Source of the DNA: Candidatus Uabimicrobium amorphum
GTDB lineage: Bacteria; Planctomycetota; Uabimicrobiia; Uabimicrobiales; Uabimicrobiaceae
NCBI RefSeq assembly: GCF_009002475.1
Contig: NZ_AP019860.1
Span: 6,896,501 to 6,960,500 of the forward strand
Length of the DNA stretch: 64,000 nucleotides
Direction of reading: 5' to 3'
This document shows, piece after piece, positions 37,280 to 47,539 of the stretch; position 1 is the first letter of the stretch; every line of letters starts with the position of its first letter. The translations under genes were made by a program, and so were the position numbers. Under the pieces are notes generated by a model. The model was not told the DNA's origin and searched no databases. It saw only the letters and a list, made by a program, of their open reading frames with translations.

Positions 37280-39780
37280 GTCAGAAACATAAATTGCAAG
37301 AGATATCTAACAAGGATAAATTATCTAATCATCAGATATTTATGTTACTAAGTGGGTCTTTTCTAATTACTGTAGCGGTTATTTTGATAATCGGTTATAT
37401 ATTTATTCATCGAGTGCCCAAAAAAAATTTTATTATCTTATCTTCGGATACTAAATTTGAATTAATAAATTTTGAAAAATTACCGCAGTTAATTGTTAAT
37501 GTAAAGGCGCGTAATAACAAATTAAATGAGTATATTTTTAAGCATTTATCCTACAAAACAAAACGCTTGGTTAATAATGAAGAGGTAATTAATAAATTAA
37601 TTTTATTTGCAAATTTTGATCAAAACAAAAAGAAAAAAATTCTACTGGATTTGAATTCCAACAAAAAAGAAACGCCTGAATTTTTAGATAAGCAGGTGAA
37701 AAATTTACTTTTGCGGTTTATCGACGACTTGAATTCTATAATAACCAGAAAAGATGTTTACAAAAAAGAACGATTTTCAAGAATTCCTGAAGAAATACTG
37801 GAACAACGACAGAATGCCAAAAACCGTTCGGATATTATATGGTTTAACAAAGCGATTATAGAAAAAGAATTTGATGAAACCAGCAAACAACAACTTTTAG
37901 TTGTTGGTGACAAGATTTTAAAATTAAAATGGGGTAATTCCTTAAATTTAAAATTTACTCGTCTAAAATCTCTTTCTAAAACGGATATTGAAAATATTGA
38001 CAAAGAAACAAAAGGACGCTCTCAGCAAATTTTAAAAAGTTATCAAAACAAATTGCTTATTGTAAATCCGATTGAAACAGAGAATGAATCTCTCGTTCTT
38101 GCTAGCGAAACAATTCTTGGTACAGACTATACGGAGGAATTACCCTACTCTGAAATTAACGAAAAGGATCATCTCTACTTTAGTGGTCGTTTCATAGTAC
38201 AAGCGAATGACAAAACAACAAAGCAACAAATTATCGACGCAATTGCCAAGTATAATTTTCAAATAGCAGAAGACGAAGTATACCAATATCCCTTGTTTCA
38301 GCAGAAAAAAGTTTACTGTATTCAGCATAAATCAACAAATGTAGAAGAAGCTTTTTCTAATTATCCAGAATTAAAAGAGTCATTAAAACCATTGACTCTT
38401 CCTCCTCATTGTGAACCAGAAAGTTCGTTGATTACTTTTGCTGAGGAGGCTGGTGTAAATGTTTTTAATAACTCTGTTACTATGCCAGAATCAAAAATAG
38501 ACGAAAAACTTAAGGTTTCTGATTCGTACAGCAGTTTACAGTGGTATCTTGGAGAAGATCTTTTTGGACTTGATAAATTAATGCAAAAAACTCAGTCATT
38601 TTTTCCGAAAATATTGTTTTCTATTCCTGAGAGTTTTGAAGTTAAATACTTGTTAAGTCAAAGTTATCAAAATACAAACGAAAGAGGTGAAAGAACCTAC
38701 CTTATCGAACCAAGGCTTTTAGAAATAATAAATAAAGCTTTGAAGGAAAAGTTTCCTAATAGACCTTCTCTTTCCGTCACGACAACAGTGGGGCAAGAGT
38801 TTGACACTAGGTGGTGTATTAACGATGACAAAAACCATGAGTATTATAATATTATTATTAAAGATAAATTACTACAGTTCTACGAACCATTACGAATTGC
38901 AATAATCGATAAGGCTATCGACTGGGATCATTTTGATTTGAAGAAATGCCGTCCTAAGGTAGCCTATCGATACAATTTTTTTAGCAATGAACCTGAAAAT
39001 GATCGACAATGTTATCCTGCTCCCAATGAAATTCATGGGACCCAAGTTGCAGGTATTATTTGTGCGGATCGTTCTCGGTTTGGAATATATGGATTAACTG
39101 ATTATGTGAAAATATTTTCTCTAAAATGCCAAAGTAAAAGCGAAACAAAGGGAAAACGTTCAGAGGTTCAAGATCCCAGAGGGCTTATAAGGTGCTTTCA
39201 AAAAGCCATAGATAAGCGTGTTAAAATAATTAATATGAGTTTTTCAATTCCATCTTTAACCGCCTCTGAGGAAACCATAATAAAAGAGGCCCTTGATGAA
39301 GGTATAATCGTTGTTGGTGCAGCAGGTAACCGAACAGAAAAAGCACCAAATAGAACTAATGACATTCAAAAACTAGCAGAAAAGTGCCCTATTATTATTG
39401 TCGGAGCTACGGACGTCAATAAGCAAATAATTCGTCGAGATTCTACCATAGTTCCCAATGTAGGAGAGAAATATTGGTGGGAGAATATCGAACATGCTAT
39501 AACAATTCGTGCACCAGGGACTTTTATAATAACAACCGATCCTCAAACAAATGTAGGATCAGCACCACCTGAAGTCGCAGTTAAAGACCAAAACTTTTTT
39601 TCCTATATGAGTCAAAGTTCTTCCGCAACACCGATTATAACGGCAGTAGTTTCTTGGTTGTTAAGGAAAAAGTCAGACATGACACCTGCACAAGTAAAAA
39701 ATATTCTAACTTTGGGAGGAACGACTGCATTTTTGCAGGCAGAAAAATCATATGATAATATAGAAATGTATTTGAAGTAG
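37276..39780 (+). CDS. Membrane-anchored S8 protease with long pro-region
   Basis: 834 residues, start overlapping the previous stop (ATGA), AGGAGAG upstream. Residues 1-20 are charged, then a membrane helix at ~21-44, so the enzyme is anchored with its bulk outside. A long pro-region runs to ~535; residues ~305-385 look like an I9-type propeptide (FIVQANDKTTKQQIIDAIAKYN). Catalytic residues: Asp545 (IAIIDKAID), His587 (IHGTQVAGI), Ser782 (SQSSSATPI, where GTSMAAP is usual) and oxyanion Asn in GAAGN. The altered Ser motif suggests unusual specificity. The product ends shortly before a strong terminator. Confidence 0.87.
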   Translation: MSQKHKLQEISNKDKLSNHQIFMLLSGSFLITVAVILIIGYIFIHRVPKKNFIILSSDTKFELINFEKLPQLIVNVKARNNKLNEYIFKHLSYKTKRLVNNEEVINKLILFANFDQNKKKKILLDLNSNKKETPEFLDKQVKNLLLRFIDDLNSIITRKDVYKKERFSRIPEEILEQRQNAKNRSDIIWFNKAIIEKEFDETSKQQLLVVGDKILKLKWGNSLNLKFTRLKSLSKTDIENIDKETKGRSQQILKSYQNKLLIVNPIETENESLVLASETILGTDYTEELPYSEINEKDHLYFSGRFIVQANDKTTKQQIIDAIAKYNFQIAEDEVYQYPLFQQKKVYCIQHKSTNVEEAFSNYPELKESLKPLTLPPHCEPESSLITFAEEAGVNVFNNSVTMPESKIDEKLKVSDSYSSLQWYLGEDLFGLDKLMQKTQSFFPKILFSIPESFEVKYLLSQSYQNTNERGERTYLIEPRLLEIINKALKEKFPNRPSLSVTTTVGQEFDTRWCINDDKNHEYYNIIIKDKLLQFYEPLRIAIIDKAIDWDHFDLKKCRPKVAYRYNFFSNEPENDRQCYPAPNEIHGTQVAGIICADRSRFGIYGLTDYVKIFSLKCQSKSETKGKRSEVQDPRGLIRCFQKAIDKRVKIINMSFSIPSLTASEETIIKEALDEGIIVVGAAGNRTEKAPNRTNDIQKLAEKCPIIIVGATDVNKQIIRRDSTIVPNVGEKYWWENIEHAITIRAPGTFIITTDPQTNVGSAPPEVAVKDQNFFSYMSQSSSATPIITAVVSWLLRKKSDMTPAQVKNILTLGGTTAFLQAEKSYDNIEMYLK

Positions 39781-39789
39781 TTAAAAGAT

Positions 39790-39817
39790 AAGCTGACAAA
39801 TTTGTCAGCTTTTTTTG
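39790..39817 (+). terminator. Rho-independent terminator of the MFS-TIR-S8 operon
   Basis: AAGCTGACAAA pairs with TTTGTCAGCTT (39790-39811) with almost no loop, followed by TTTTTT. The rest of 39818-40141 is AT-rich, with no supported feature. Confidence 0.85.
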
Positions 39818-40141
39818 TTTATGTACCAGATATAGAAAATGAGATATTCATATTTATACTCCCTGTAAATTTTATTTTTCATATCTTAAAATACTTTCCC
39901 TCATAGATTTTTTTGATATTTATCAAAACTACTGTCTTGGCAAAATTATTTTGGACAAAGAAAAATAGTGGTCTTGAAAATATCAGATTTTGTATTATTT
40001 ATTACTATTTTACAATACTTTTTAAACAAAATCTAAAATTTTAAATATTTCCAAAAGTTGTTTTCCTTGTCCATCTGTTATCGTTTTGTTAAGAATTGCA
40101 TATCAGAGGGGGATTGAAGTGGCACCGTTTGTCATTTACCA

Positions 40142-43100
40142 CTAAAACAATTCTTTTTTAAGGGTTTTTGTAACGGCAATTTTTCCATCTTTGCCAAAGT
40201 GAACGGAAAGTTCAAGTTCTTTTACGTTACTACTACGCAAATTTTTTACAAATTTACTAATTTTATCGAGAGATTCCTTATTTTTTTCGTTCACAAAAAA
40301 TGTAGTTGTGTGAATTGTTATATACAAATCTTCGTTGATATATTCTTTGCGAAATTGTGAAGTTGAAAAAGTGATGGTGGTATCTTCGACAACTTTATTG
40401 TGAATATCTTTACCTCTAAAAGTTACTTTTAGACTCTCTGTTAGAGAGTCTTCAAAACCTGGATAGGCGATACGAAAATGTTTTCTTTGATTTTTGCTAA
40501 CACGCAACTTTATCAGTAGTTTTGTGCTATCTGGATTGCTTTTAAATAGAGATTCCTCATGTAAAGAGATCTTAGAGTGATCAGGATTTTGGAAATAAAC
40601 AAAGTCAAATTTGTTGGGGGCAGATTCTTCAGGTGAATAATTCGATAGTTTTACTCGTAATTCTCCTTCCATAATTTCCGTTATATGATCGTTGCCGTCT
40701 TGCGGCATGCCCTTATCTATCGCGAAACTTAGTTTACGGTACGTTACTTCTTTATCATTTTCTTTTTTGACTATTTTTTCATCCACAAGAGGGTATCTTG
40801 CTGTCGTGTAGGTCTTTTTACTTTCTTTACCCGTAAAATAGACCGTCATATAACCCATTTTTTTTGTTATGTCTAAAGAATAAGGTGATAGTATTGTGAG
40901 TCGTTTTCCTTTGTTAACGTAAGGCTTTTCTAATACCAATTTCGCTGTAGGTTTCGTTGATGTTGGTTGGCTAGCAGGTGCTATTACATTTATGATCTTA
41001 ATAGCTTCCTTCACAATGTCATAACCTGCACTGGTGATCACAGTTAAGTCTACTTTGGTTGTTTTCTCTTTAGGGTTTTCTAACGCAGGCATACGTAAGT
41101 TATCAAAGGTGACTAAAAGAGCTTCCATGTTGGGAAGTAAAGTCACATCTTTTGCTTTTTGATTTCCTACAAAAACTTGCGGATTACGCCATAAGTCTTG
41201 TCCATGAATGATAAAAGTTCTTTCTGCATTATCGTCTTTGGTATTTATTCTTAAGGAGATATCATCTTCTAAGTGAATACGTGGTCTTTGTGCAGAAAAT
41301 GTCTTTTTCGCAATTAATGCGGTTGTAATTGCTGTTAGATCACCAGGTAAATCTATTGCAACAATGTTTTCTACATTTGTGGTATCATTGTCCTGTTTAA
41401 AGAGAGAACCACTATTACGCCAATTTGCTCCATTGGACCAACTGTATTTACCTTGCAGTTCTAATTTTTTCCACCACGCGGGAACTATCAACGATGCGGT
41501 AAAGGAATACTGTTTAGGTGTATGTTCATAGTCAACATATGGTCTGTCCCACCAATTGTAGCCGATTTTAAATTTAGGACCTAAAATCCAGCCAAACTCC
41601 TGTTGATTGTTGATGAAGCCAACAACTAGAGGTTGTCTATTGATCGCATTAAGTAATTCTTGAGTTCGACGAATGTATTGGTTGTTATTTTGTAATTGTA
41701 AGCCGCTATTTGGGATTAATGCCCCCAGCGAAGTAATAAAGTTGGAGTATGTTTCTCTTGCGGAGACGTCCGAAATGTTTTGTGCGTACTCTTTCGGTTC
41801 TACGGTGTAGATGTAAGGCCTATGTGTTGTTTCTAAATTTTTTAATGCCTCATAAAACGCCTCTTTTCTGGAGCTATTCTCATTTTCTTCTCTGATATCA
41901 ACATAGGTTTCAGAATTTTCTGTTCGAAAGAGGTCTAAAATAAGTATTGTTTTATTGGTTGTATTGTCCTTCTCAAACCGAGCGACTATTTTGAACAAGA
42001 ATTTTTTCTTTTGCGTATCCTTTACATGCCACTCTGTTACACTTTTTGCTTCAACGTTATAAGGGTTAGGTAACTCAAATCGAATATTCACCAGCTTATT
42101 TTTAATTTGCGAAGGCAGTTTTTTATCCATTAATTCATATATCATGGTGGCTATTTTATTTTCGTCAGCAATCGAAATGGACGCAAACGCTTTTTCAAAA
42201 GTTTCTTCGTATATATCAACATACTCATTTAAGTAGTCTCTATACTTTTGTATAATTGCTAAAGTAACGGGTCTGGCGAGGTTTTGTTTCTCTAATTTTA
42301 TGTTTGCGAGACTTTCTCCACGACTTAAAGTACTCAAAAAATCAAACGTATCAAAAGAAAGATTTTGTTTTTTCATACGGTCTTTTAAATTTGGGATGTA
42401 GTTCTTGGCTTCTTCAGCTTTTTTTAAGGAATCGGAAACCTGTCCCTGTTGTTGTATAGCACTATCCTTGAACTCAATGAAATCTACAGAGTTAGAAACG
42501 ATATCAATAAATTGGTTCGGAGAACTATCACTACTCCCTTGTTCTATCTCTTGTTTGATAGCTTTGTATTCTGCAAATATTGCCTTCACCTCACCGTAAC
42601 TGATATTGTTTTTCTTTTTCAAACTTTCTAATTTTTCGATTAGGTCCTTTAATTTTTCAGGTAATTCAGCTGTACCTACATTCTTTTTTATATCGTTCAG
42701 CAATTCATTAATTGTGTCTCTAAAAACAGCATTTTCCGCTTTTTTCTTTAGTTTTTCGGCGATATTGTTTAATTCTAGATTCGGAGTTGTTATTTTTTTT
42801 ATATAATCCTTTAAAAGTTTTTTTATTTCAAAGGCTTCTCTTTCAGGTAGTTTCGCCCCCAAATCTAATCTTTTTTGTACGCTAAATATTTCACTCTGTA
42901 TTTTTTTTCTTAAATCTCTTACCCAAGCTTCGTACACATCAGGGTATGTTTTTGAAAAGTCAGTATCTTGTGTCGTTTTATTGACAAAATTAATTTTCAC
43001 TTTTCCCATTTTACCATGATGGTTCTCCGGTTTTACCGATATGTCGAATTTGAGGGTATAAAGTGTTAGTCCGTTTAAATCATGAGTGTCGTCAAGTTCC

Positions 43101-43714
43101 TGTTCGTAAATTGCAGCACGTACAGCATTGCGGTACGCTAGTTTATCTCGTAGTTCCTCGATTAGGGTCAATTTTGCTTGCGTTGCTTGCGGCGTAGGCG
43201 ATGGAAGTGCCTCACGCTGTTGCGGTATCAGAGATTTAGAAGTGGGAGTTGTACCGACTTGATCACCAACACTCGGGGCTGTTAAAGCAGAAGGTAACTC
43301 CGAAGTTGCTCCTTCTTTTCCATTTTTTAGGTCTTCCAATTCTTTACGTAGTTTCTCTATACGTAAATCATATTGCAAATTCGCTATTTCGTCCTGCTTT
43401 TCAATGTTGTCCCCTAGACGTTTTAAATCTGCGACCTCAAGGTCTTGCTTCAACTCAGTTACCTTACCTAACGGATTAAACGTAGCGGAAAAATCATTAA
43501 GAAATGCGACAAATTGTCTAACATCTCGGTATCCTTGAATTCTGCTAGCGTTGTCTGTATTATTCAATTGCTCTAAAAGCCACTTTTTTTCTTGGTTACG
43601 TGAGTTGATTAAACGTTCTCGGGTAAAAACCTCTGGTTTGTCTACGACAATGCTCCCTTTATTCATGCATCCAAATAGGAGTAAGGATAGCATTGTTAGT
43701 ATCGTTATTTTCAA
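40142..43714 (-). CDS. Very large lipoprotein with coiled coil and IPT-like domains
   Basis: 1,190 residues; AGGAG about 7 bases before the ATG. Lipobox LLFGC at residues ~12-16, so lipid-anchored. Residues ~80-130 and ~270-480 are charged helices/coiled coil; a Pro/Ser/Thr linker lies at ~140-180. Residues ~700-790 contain aromatic-rich beta segments (GPKFKIGYNWWDRPYVDYEH). Around 830-920, phrases such as FIIHGQDLWRNPQVFVGNQKA resemble an IPT/TIG-type Ig fold. No catalytic motif seen and no family recognised. It is convergent with the MFS-TIR-S8 operon and upstream-adjacent to the S8 pseudoprotease operon on the same strand; a receptor or scaffold role is speculative. Confidence 0.7.
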   Translation of the reverse strand: MKITILTMLSLLLFGCMNKGSIVVDKPEVFTRERLINSRNQEKKWLLEQLNNTDNASRIQGYRDVRQFVAFLNDFSATFNPLGKVTELKQDLEVADLKRLGDNIEKQDEIANLQYDLRIEKLRKELEDLKNGKEGATSELPSALTAPSVGDQVGTTPTSKSLIPQQREALPSPTPQATQAKLTLIEELRDKLAYRNAVRAAIYEQELDDTHDLNGLTLYTLKFDISVKPENHHGKMGKVKINFVNKTTQDTDFSKTYPDVYEAWVRDLRKKIQSEIFSVQKRLDLGAKLPEREAFEIKKLLKDYIKKITTPNLELNNIAEKLKKKAENAVFRDTINELLNDIKKNVGTAELPEKLKDLIEKLESLKKKNNISYGEVKAIFAEYKAIKQEIEQGSSDSSPNQFIDIVSNSVDFIEFKDSAIQQQGQVSDSLKKAEEAKNYIPNLKDRMKKQNLSFDTFDFLSTLSRGESLANIKLEKQNLARPVTLAIIQKYRDYLNEYVDIYEETFEKAFASISIADENKIATMIYELMDKKLPSQIKNKLVNIRFELPNPYNVEAKSVTEWHVKDTQKKKFLFKIVARFEKDNTTNKTILILDLFRTENSETYVDIREENENSSRKEAFYEALKNLETTHRPYIYTVEPKEYAQNISDVSARETYSNFITSLGALIPNSGLQLQNNNQYIRRTQELLNAINRQPLVVGFINNQQEFGWILGPKFKIGYNWWDRPYVDYEHTPKQYSFTASLIVPAWWKKLELQGKYSWSNGANWRNSGSLFKQDNDTTNVENIVAIDLPGDLTAITTALIAKKTFSAQRPRIHLEDDISLRINTKDDNAERTFIIHGQDLWRNPQVFVGNQKAKDVTLLPNMEALLVTFDNLRMPALENPKEKTTKVDLTVITSAGYDIVKEAIKIINVIAPASQPTSTKPTAKLVLEKPYVNKGKRLTILSPYSLDITKKMGYMTVYFTGKESKKTYTTARYPLVDEKIVKKENDKEVTYRKLSFAIDKGMPQDGNDHITEIMEGELRVKLSNYSPEESAPNKFDFVYFQNPDHSKISLHEESLFKSNPDSTKLLIKLRVSKNQRKHFRIAYPGFEDSLTESLKVTFRGKDIHNKVVEDTTITFSTSQFRKEYINEDLYITIHTTTFFVNEKNKESLDKISKFVKNLRSSNVKELELSVHFGKDGKIAVTKTLKKELF

Positions 43715-44062
43715 TTTTAAAGCTCCTTGGTATCCATTTTTATGTGCAAAAGCAAACTTTTTGGAAGAATTAACCTTTGTTTATGCACAGGTGGTTATTG
43801 ATATAATTGTTTTGCAACTAGATAGTTTGTGTTTGATAACAGTTTTTATGTGATTGAAAATAATAACAAAAAAACGTATTTAAGCAAAATGAATATTTTA
43901 AGCATTAAATTTGTCTTTAAGCGATTTTGATGTTCGATTGTAGTGGTTTTTCTCAGACATTTAAATCCCAAGCAACACGATTTTCTGTGGGAGTGGCAAA
44001 AAACGTTATTTTGAGAGATGATATGCGATGGTAACATTTGACCACGAGGTTTTAGACCAAGG
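43715..44062. other. 348-base gap, nothing recognised
   Basis: AT-rich sequence between the last S8 gene of the operon and the start of the large lipoprotein gene, both minus strand. Presumably holds the lipoprotein promoter; no clear boxes, repeats or hairpin could be supported. Confidence 0.4.
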
Positions 44063-45667
44063 TTACTTTTTTATTTTTTGTAAGGCCGCTTCGATATTTA
44101 AAATACCAGGACCCAGTTTTGAGGAGGAATGATTCAATGTTTTCTTTGCTGTGCATTTTAAGATCGTTTTTATATCTTCTGCAGAGAGTGAGGGGTCTTT
44201 CTCTAACATTAGGGCAATACATGCCGTTACAATTGCAGTGGCCGCATTTGTTCCTCGATAGTTATTTGTATAATTTGTATCTATAAATTGTGGTGTCTGA
44301 TATACTCCATATCCGTAAGGCCCATGAACATCAGTTGTTGCTATGCCTTCGCCTGGCGCAGCTATATCGACTTGATTTTTCCATTTGTTATAGTTGGAAT
44401 AACGAACATGACCTTGTGGATCAACAGCAGCAACAGCTATTACCTGAGCCATTGTGGCAGGGAAGCAAACTTGGGAAGAAGAGCCACTATCTCCTACAGG
44501 GGAGATGATTATTTGTTTTTGGGAAGCTTTTTCTATCACCTTTTTTGTAACAGGTAACTCCACTCCTAACCCCCAACCATGAAGTTGTATGTGTATATCT
44601 TCAAAATTTGCAACATAATTAATTGCTTTTGCTAGTTCTACTTCTGAAGTAAATCGCCCACTTTCTATCACCTTAATGGAAAAAATTTTACTATTATATG
44701 CGATACCTGTAGGACGATTTTCAAAAGGAGATGCGGCAATAATTCCCGCAATACAGGTTCCAGAAATATCATTTAAAGTAGGATTGTTTTTATCAAAAAA
44801 ACGATGACTGAATTTTTTGGGAAATGGAATATTTTCGTTTCTTACAAAGTCCCAACCAATCACATCATCAATGAAGCCATTATTGTCATCGTCATGACCA
44901 GCGTCTAAAAAGCTCTCTGATTGGTTTATATATATATTGTTTTTTAGCGCCGTGTTATCTACCAGATCTATCCCATCCGAAAAAATGCTTATGTTTACAT
45001 TTTTTCCTGTAAAACCGTTGTTCCACGAATTCGGAGCCTTGATTTTATCTAAATGCCAACCGGAATCATTTTTATTATTTGGTAATGAATGAATACCGTT
45101 TAACTCTAGTGATAATACTGGATAAGTCCAAATAATTTCTTGTACTGATTGTCGTATTGAGTTTATTTTTTTGGTTAAATATATATCTTCAATATTCTTT
45201 TCTTGAACTTTGAAAATATACACGTTGATTTTTTCAAAACTTTTATACTCCGAATGTGGAGATACATTGTACTTTTTCAACTGCTGAACTACTTTTTGTT
45301 CGTTTCCTTTTAAGAAAGAAACAAATAGCTTATCTTGTACAATATAGCGATATCCTAAATCATCGATGACTATAGGGTATATCTTTTGAAAATTCGGGAA
45401 TATTTCTTGCGTTATGTCTTCTAGCGAAACTTCCATATTTTTTTTGATTTTGTATACATTGGAATAGGGAATAGAGCTATTTAACAAAAAAGAATATTCG
45501 TTAAACATATAATTTTCTTGTTTTCCAGAAGGAAGAATATAGTATTCGGAACTTCTTTTGAATGAAATCTTTTGTGAACATGAAATTTTGTATTCAATAA
45601 GATTTTCATTTGCAGCTAGAATACAAGAAACAAGTAAAAACAAAATTAGATTTTTGTAAGTGAACAT
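44063..45667 (-). CDS. S8 pseudoprotease (all catalytic residues lost)
   Basis: 534 residues; signal peptide 1-18. Residues ~25-195 are two propeptide-like modules (YRYIVQDKLFVSFLKGNEQK and following). The subtilase fold is clear from ~205 on, but each active-site position is changed: IFSDGID in place of VIDTGVD (Asp to Ser230), DISGTCIAGI in place of GHGTHVAGI (His to Ser302), RGTNAAT in place of SGTSMAT (Ser to Asn474). The oxyanion Asn is also changed (PVGDSG). The frame is intact and the fold conserved, so it is kept for a non-catalytic role such as decoy, inhibitor or regulatory subunit. It starts 2 bases after the stop of the active S8 gene, so expression is coupled. Confidence 0.88.
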   Translation of the reverse strand: MFTYKNLILFLLVSCILAANENLIEYKISCSQKISFKRSSEYYILPSGKQENYMFNEYSFLLNSSIPYSNVYKIKKNMEVSLEDITQEIFPNFQKIYPIVIDDLGYRYIVQDKLFVSFLKGNEQKVVQQLKKYNVSPHSEYKSFEKINVYIFKVQEKNIEDIYLTKKINSIRQSVQEIIWTYPVLSLELNGIHSLPNNKNDSGWHLDKIKAPNSWNNGFTGKNVNISIFSDGIDLVDNTALKNNIYINQSESFLDAGHDDDNNGFIDDVIGWDFVRNENIPFPKKFSHRFFDKNNPTLNDISGTCIAGIIAASPFENRPTGIAYNSKIFSIKVIESGRFTSEVELAKAINYVANFEDIHIQLHGWGLGVELPVTKKVIEKASQKQIIISPVGDSGSSSQVCFPATMAQVIAVAAVDPQGHVRYSNYNKWKNQVDIAAPGEGIATTDVHGPYGYGVYQTPQFIDTNYTNNYRGTNAATAIVTACIALMLEKDPSLSAEDIKTILKCTAKKTLNHSSSKLGPGILNIEAALQKIKK

Positions 45668-45669
45668 GG

Positions 45670-47529
45670 CTACTCAACTTTGCTTAGCGCGATATTAACA
45701 TCTATCAAACCATTAACGACACTATCTTTAAGTATTTGCCTAATTGTGCTTAAAGTCAACATTTCTGTAGGTGTTACCTCTTTCTTTTTGTTTTGTAAAA
45801 GCGCTACAATCCCTGATGTAATGGGAGTTGCTGCCGATGTTCCACTGAATAAATGAGTATTGAATTTATTATAACCCCATTCTCCTCTAACATCTGTAGT
45901 CAAAACATCTTTACCATAACTGTACACGTCTATCTTGCTTTCATCTGTATATTTATACAACTTATTTCCCTGGTAATCAATAGCTCCCACAGCGATCGTC
46001 TCATTCATTGAAGCAGGGAATTCTACAAGATTCGGTGTTTTGTGGTTGCCCGCGGCAGCACATACAATAATATTTTTTTGTGCTAAGCTTTTTATTTCCT
46101 TTGCCAAAGGACCATCTTCTGTTATTAGGTTTACAGGTATACCCCAACTCACATTGATAATGTTAATATCTTTGAAGCTTCCTACGTAACGAAATGCTTC
46201 TGTTATTCTCAATTCATTCACTACTTTGACGTTGCTGGTAAAGTCTTTGCCTGTCGAGCCATGAAAAATTTTAATAGGCAGAATTTTTGCGCCATATGCA
46301 ACTATAGAAGCTATTCCGGCCACACAAGTGCCATGGTCATCATAACGACTAAGACCCGCTAAAAACTTTGATGTTCCTACTCGTTTAGGAAATGGTAAAC
46401 TTTCAAAAGGCATAAAGGTTTTTTGAGGAGATGCAGTTGTATTTATATACCCCGAAAAAAAGTCATAACCACAAATATCATCTGGTAATAAATTTTGATC
46501 ATTTGTTACATTGTCCATGCTTAATAGGATGTTTTGTTGATTCTTTTGTTCCTTGCTGTTTAAATACAACCTATTTAGTAAGTACGGATGTCCTATATCA
46601 ACGCCATCATCTATAACAGCTATGTTTACGTTTTTGCCGCTATAATTTGGCCAAGCATCATCAATTTTTTGTTTTGTTATATACTCAGGGTGCCCCCCCG
46701 CCAACTGTGTACGTGTATTTCCTATCAAAAATGATGGATACAGCCATTCTATGTCACTTTTTATCTCTTTATATATATGAAAAAATTCTTTAAATGTTTT
46801 TGCCGCGCTAAATTCGTACACATCTCGCTTTTTAATACTTGTAGGTATATTTTTAAGATGACTTTGCAGAATGTGGGGTAGTGTGTAATGATGACTTGTT
46901 TTTAAGCATACCGCTAGATGTGTTATCATACTAGTGTTTTGAAAACGTTCTGTAGTATTTGCACTTGCACTGGTAGAACTAGATTCAACTGTATAGAGAA
47001 AATAGGGAAAACTCCACTCAATTTTAAAATCACTTTTTTTGTTTAACAATACCTCGTGAATATTTTGTCGCTGTTGCTCGTTGACCTGCTCACTACGAAT
47101 AACAAAAATGTAGATTGTTTTTCCTAGAATAGACTTATATCTCTGTACCGTTTCACTATCTACTTTTAAAAAGCATTGTTCATCTAGTTTTGCCAAAATT
47201 TGCGGATCGATGTTTCCATTAGCTGTAAAAGCTTCTTCTGTAAACGATATATATATTTTATTGGTTGGTATGTAGTAACGATTTTGATCGTCTTTTAGTA
47301 TGTAAGTGCTAAACTCCCCACTAGCAGCATTAACAAATTGTTGGTCAATGTCGCTGCTTTCTAATATTTGCTTTTGGTGAAAGCCTCTAAAACTCTCATC
47401 TTGGGATTCAATATAAACATAATCATCATCAATGACTAAATCGGTTTCGATTCCATTTACTTTAAATTTTTCCTGTGCGCAAATACATAGCGGCAAAAAA
47501 ATCATGCATAAAAATTTAAAAATATTCAT
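45670..47529 (-). CDS. Secreted S8 protease, intact, with multiple propeptide-like modules
   Basis: 619 residues; AAGGGA about 6 bases upstream, signal peptide ending near CAQ. Residues ~20-285 contain about three propeptide-like segments, including RYYIPTNKIYISFTEEAF and TIYIFVIRSEQVNEQQRQNI, far more than a normal single I9 domain. The catalytic domain has Asp307 (AVIDDGVD), His399 (DDHGTCVAGI) and Ser565 (SGTSAATP), with oxyanion Asn in AAAGN. This is the only catalytically complete S8 in the four-gene operon and lies between the two pseudoproteases. Predicted periplasmic or secreted endopeptidase; substrate unknown. Confidence 0.92.
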   Translation of the reverse strand: MNIFKFLCMIFLPLCICAQEKFKVNGIETDLVIDDDYVYIESQDESFRGFHQKQILESSDIDQQFVNAASGEFSTYILKDDQNRYYIPTNKIYISFTEEAFTANGNIDPQILAKLDEQCFLKVDSETVQRYKSILGKTIYIFVIRSEQVNEQQRQNIHEVLLNKKSDFKIEWSFPYFLYTVESSSTSASANTTERFQNTSMITHLAVCLKTSHHYTLPHILQSHLKNIPTSIKKRDVYEFSAAKTFKEFFHIYKEIKSDIEWLYPSFLIGNTRTQLAGGHPEYITKQKIDDAWPNYSGKNVNIAVIDDGVDIGHPYLLNRLYLNSKEQKNQQNILLSMDNVTNDQNLLPDDICGYDFFSGYINTTASPQKTFMPFESLPFPKRVGTSKFLAGLSRYDDHGTCVAGIASIVAYGAKILPIKIFHGSTGKDFTSNVKVVNELRITEAFRYVGSFKDINIINVSWGIPVNLITEDGPLAKEIKSLAQKNIIVCAAAGNHKTPNLVEFPASMNETIAVGAIDYQGNKLYKYTDESKIDVYSYGKDVLTTDVRGEWGYNKFNTHLFSGTSAATPITSGIVALLQNKKKEVTPTEMLTLSTIRQILKDSVVNGLIDVNIALSKVE

Positions 47530-47539
47530 CGCTGTCCCT

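Noticed and set aside
45670..47529. A third inactive subtilase in the operon
   Set aside because: Asp307, His399 and Ser565 are all present in normal contexts, so it is counted as active-looking.
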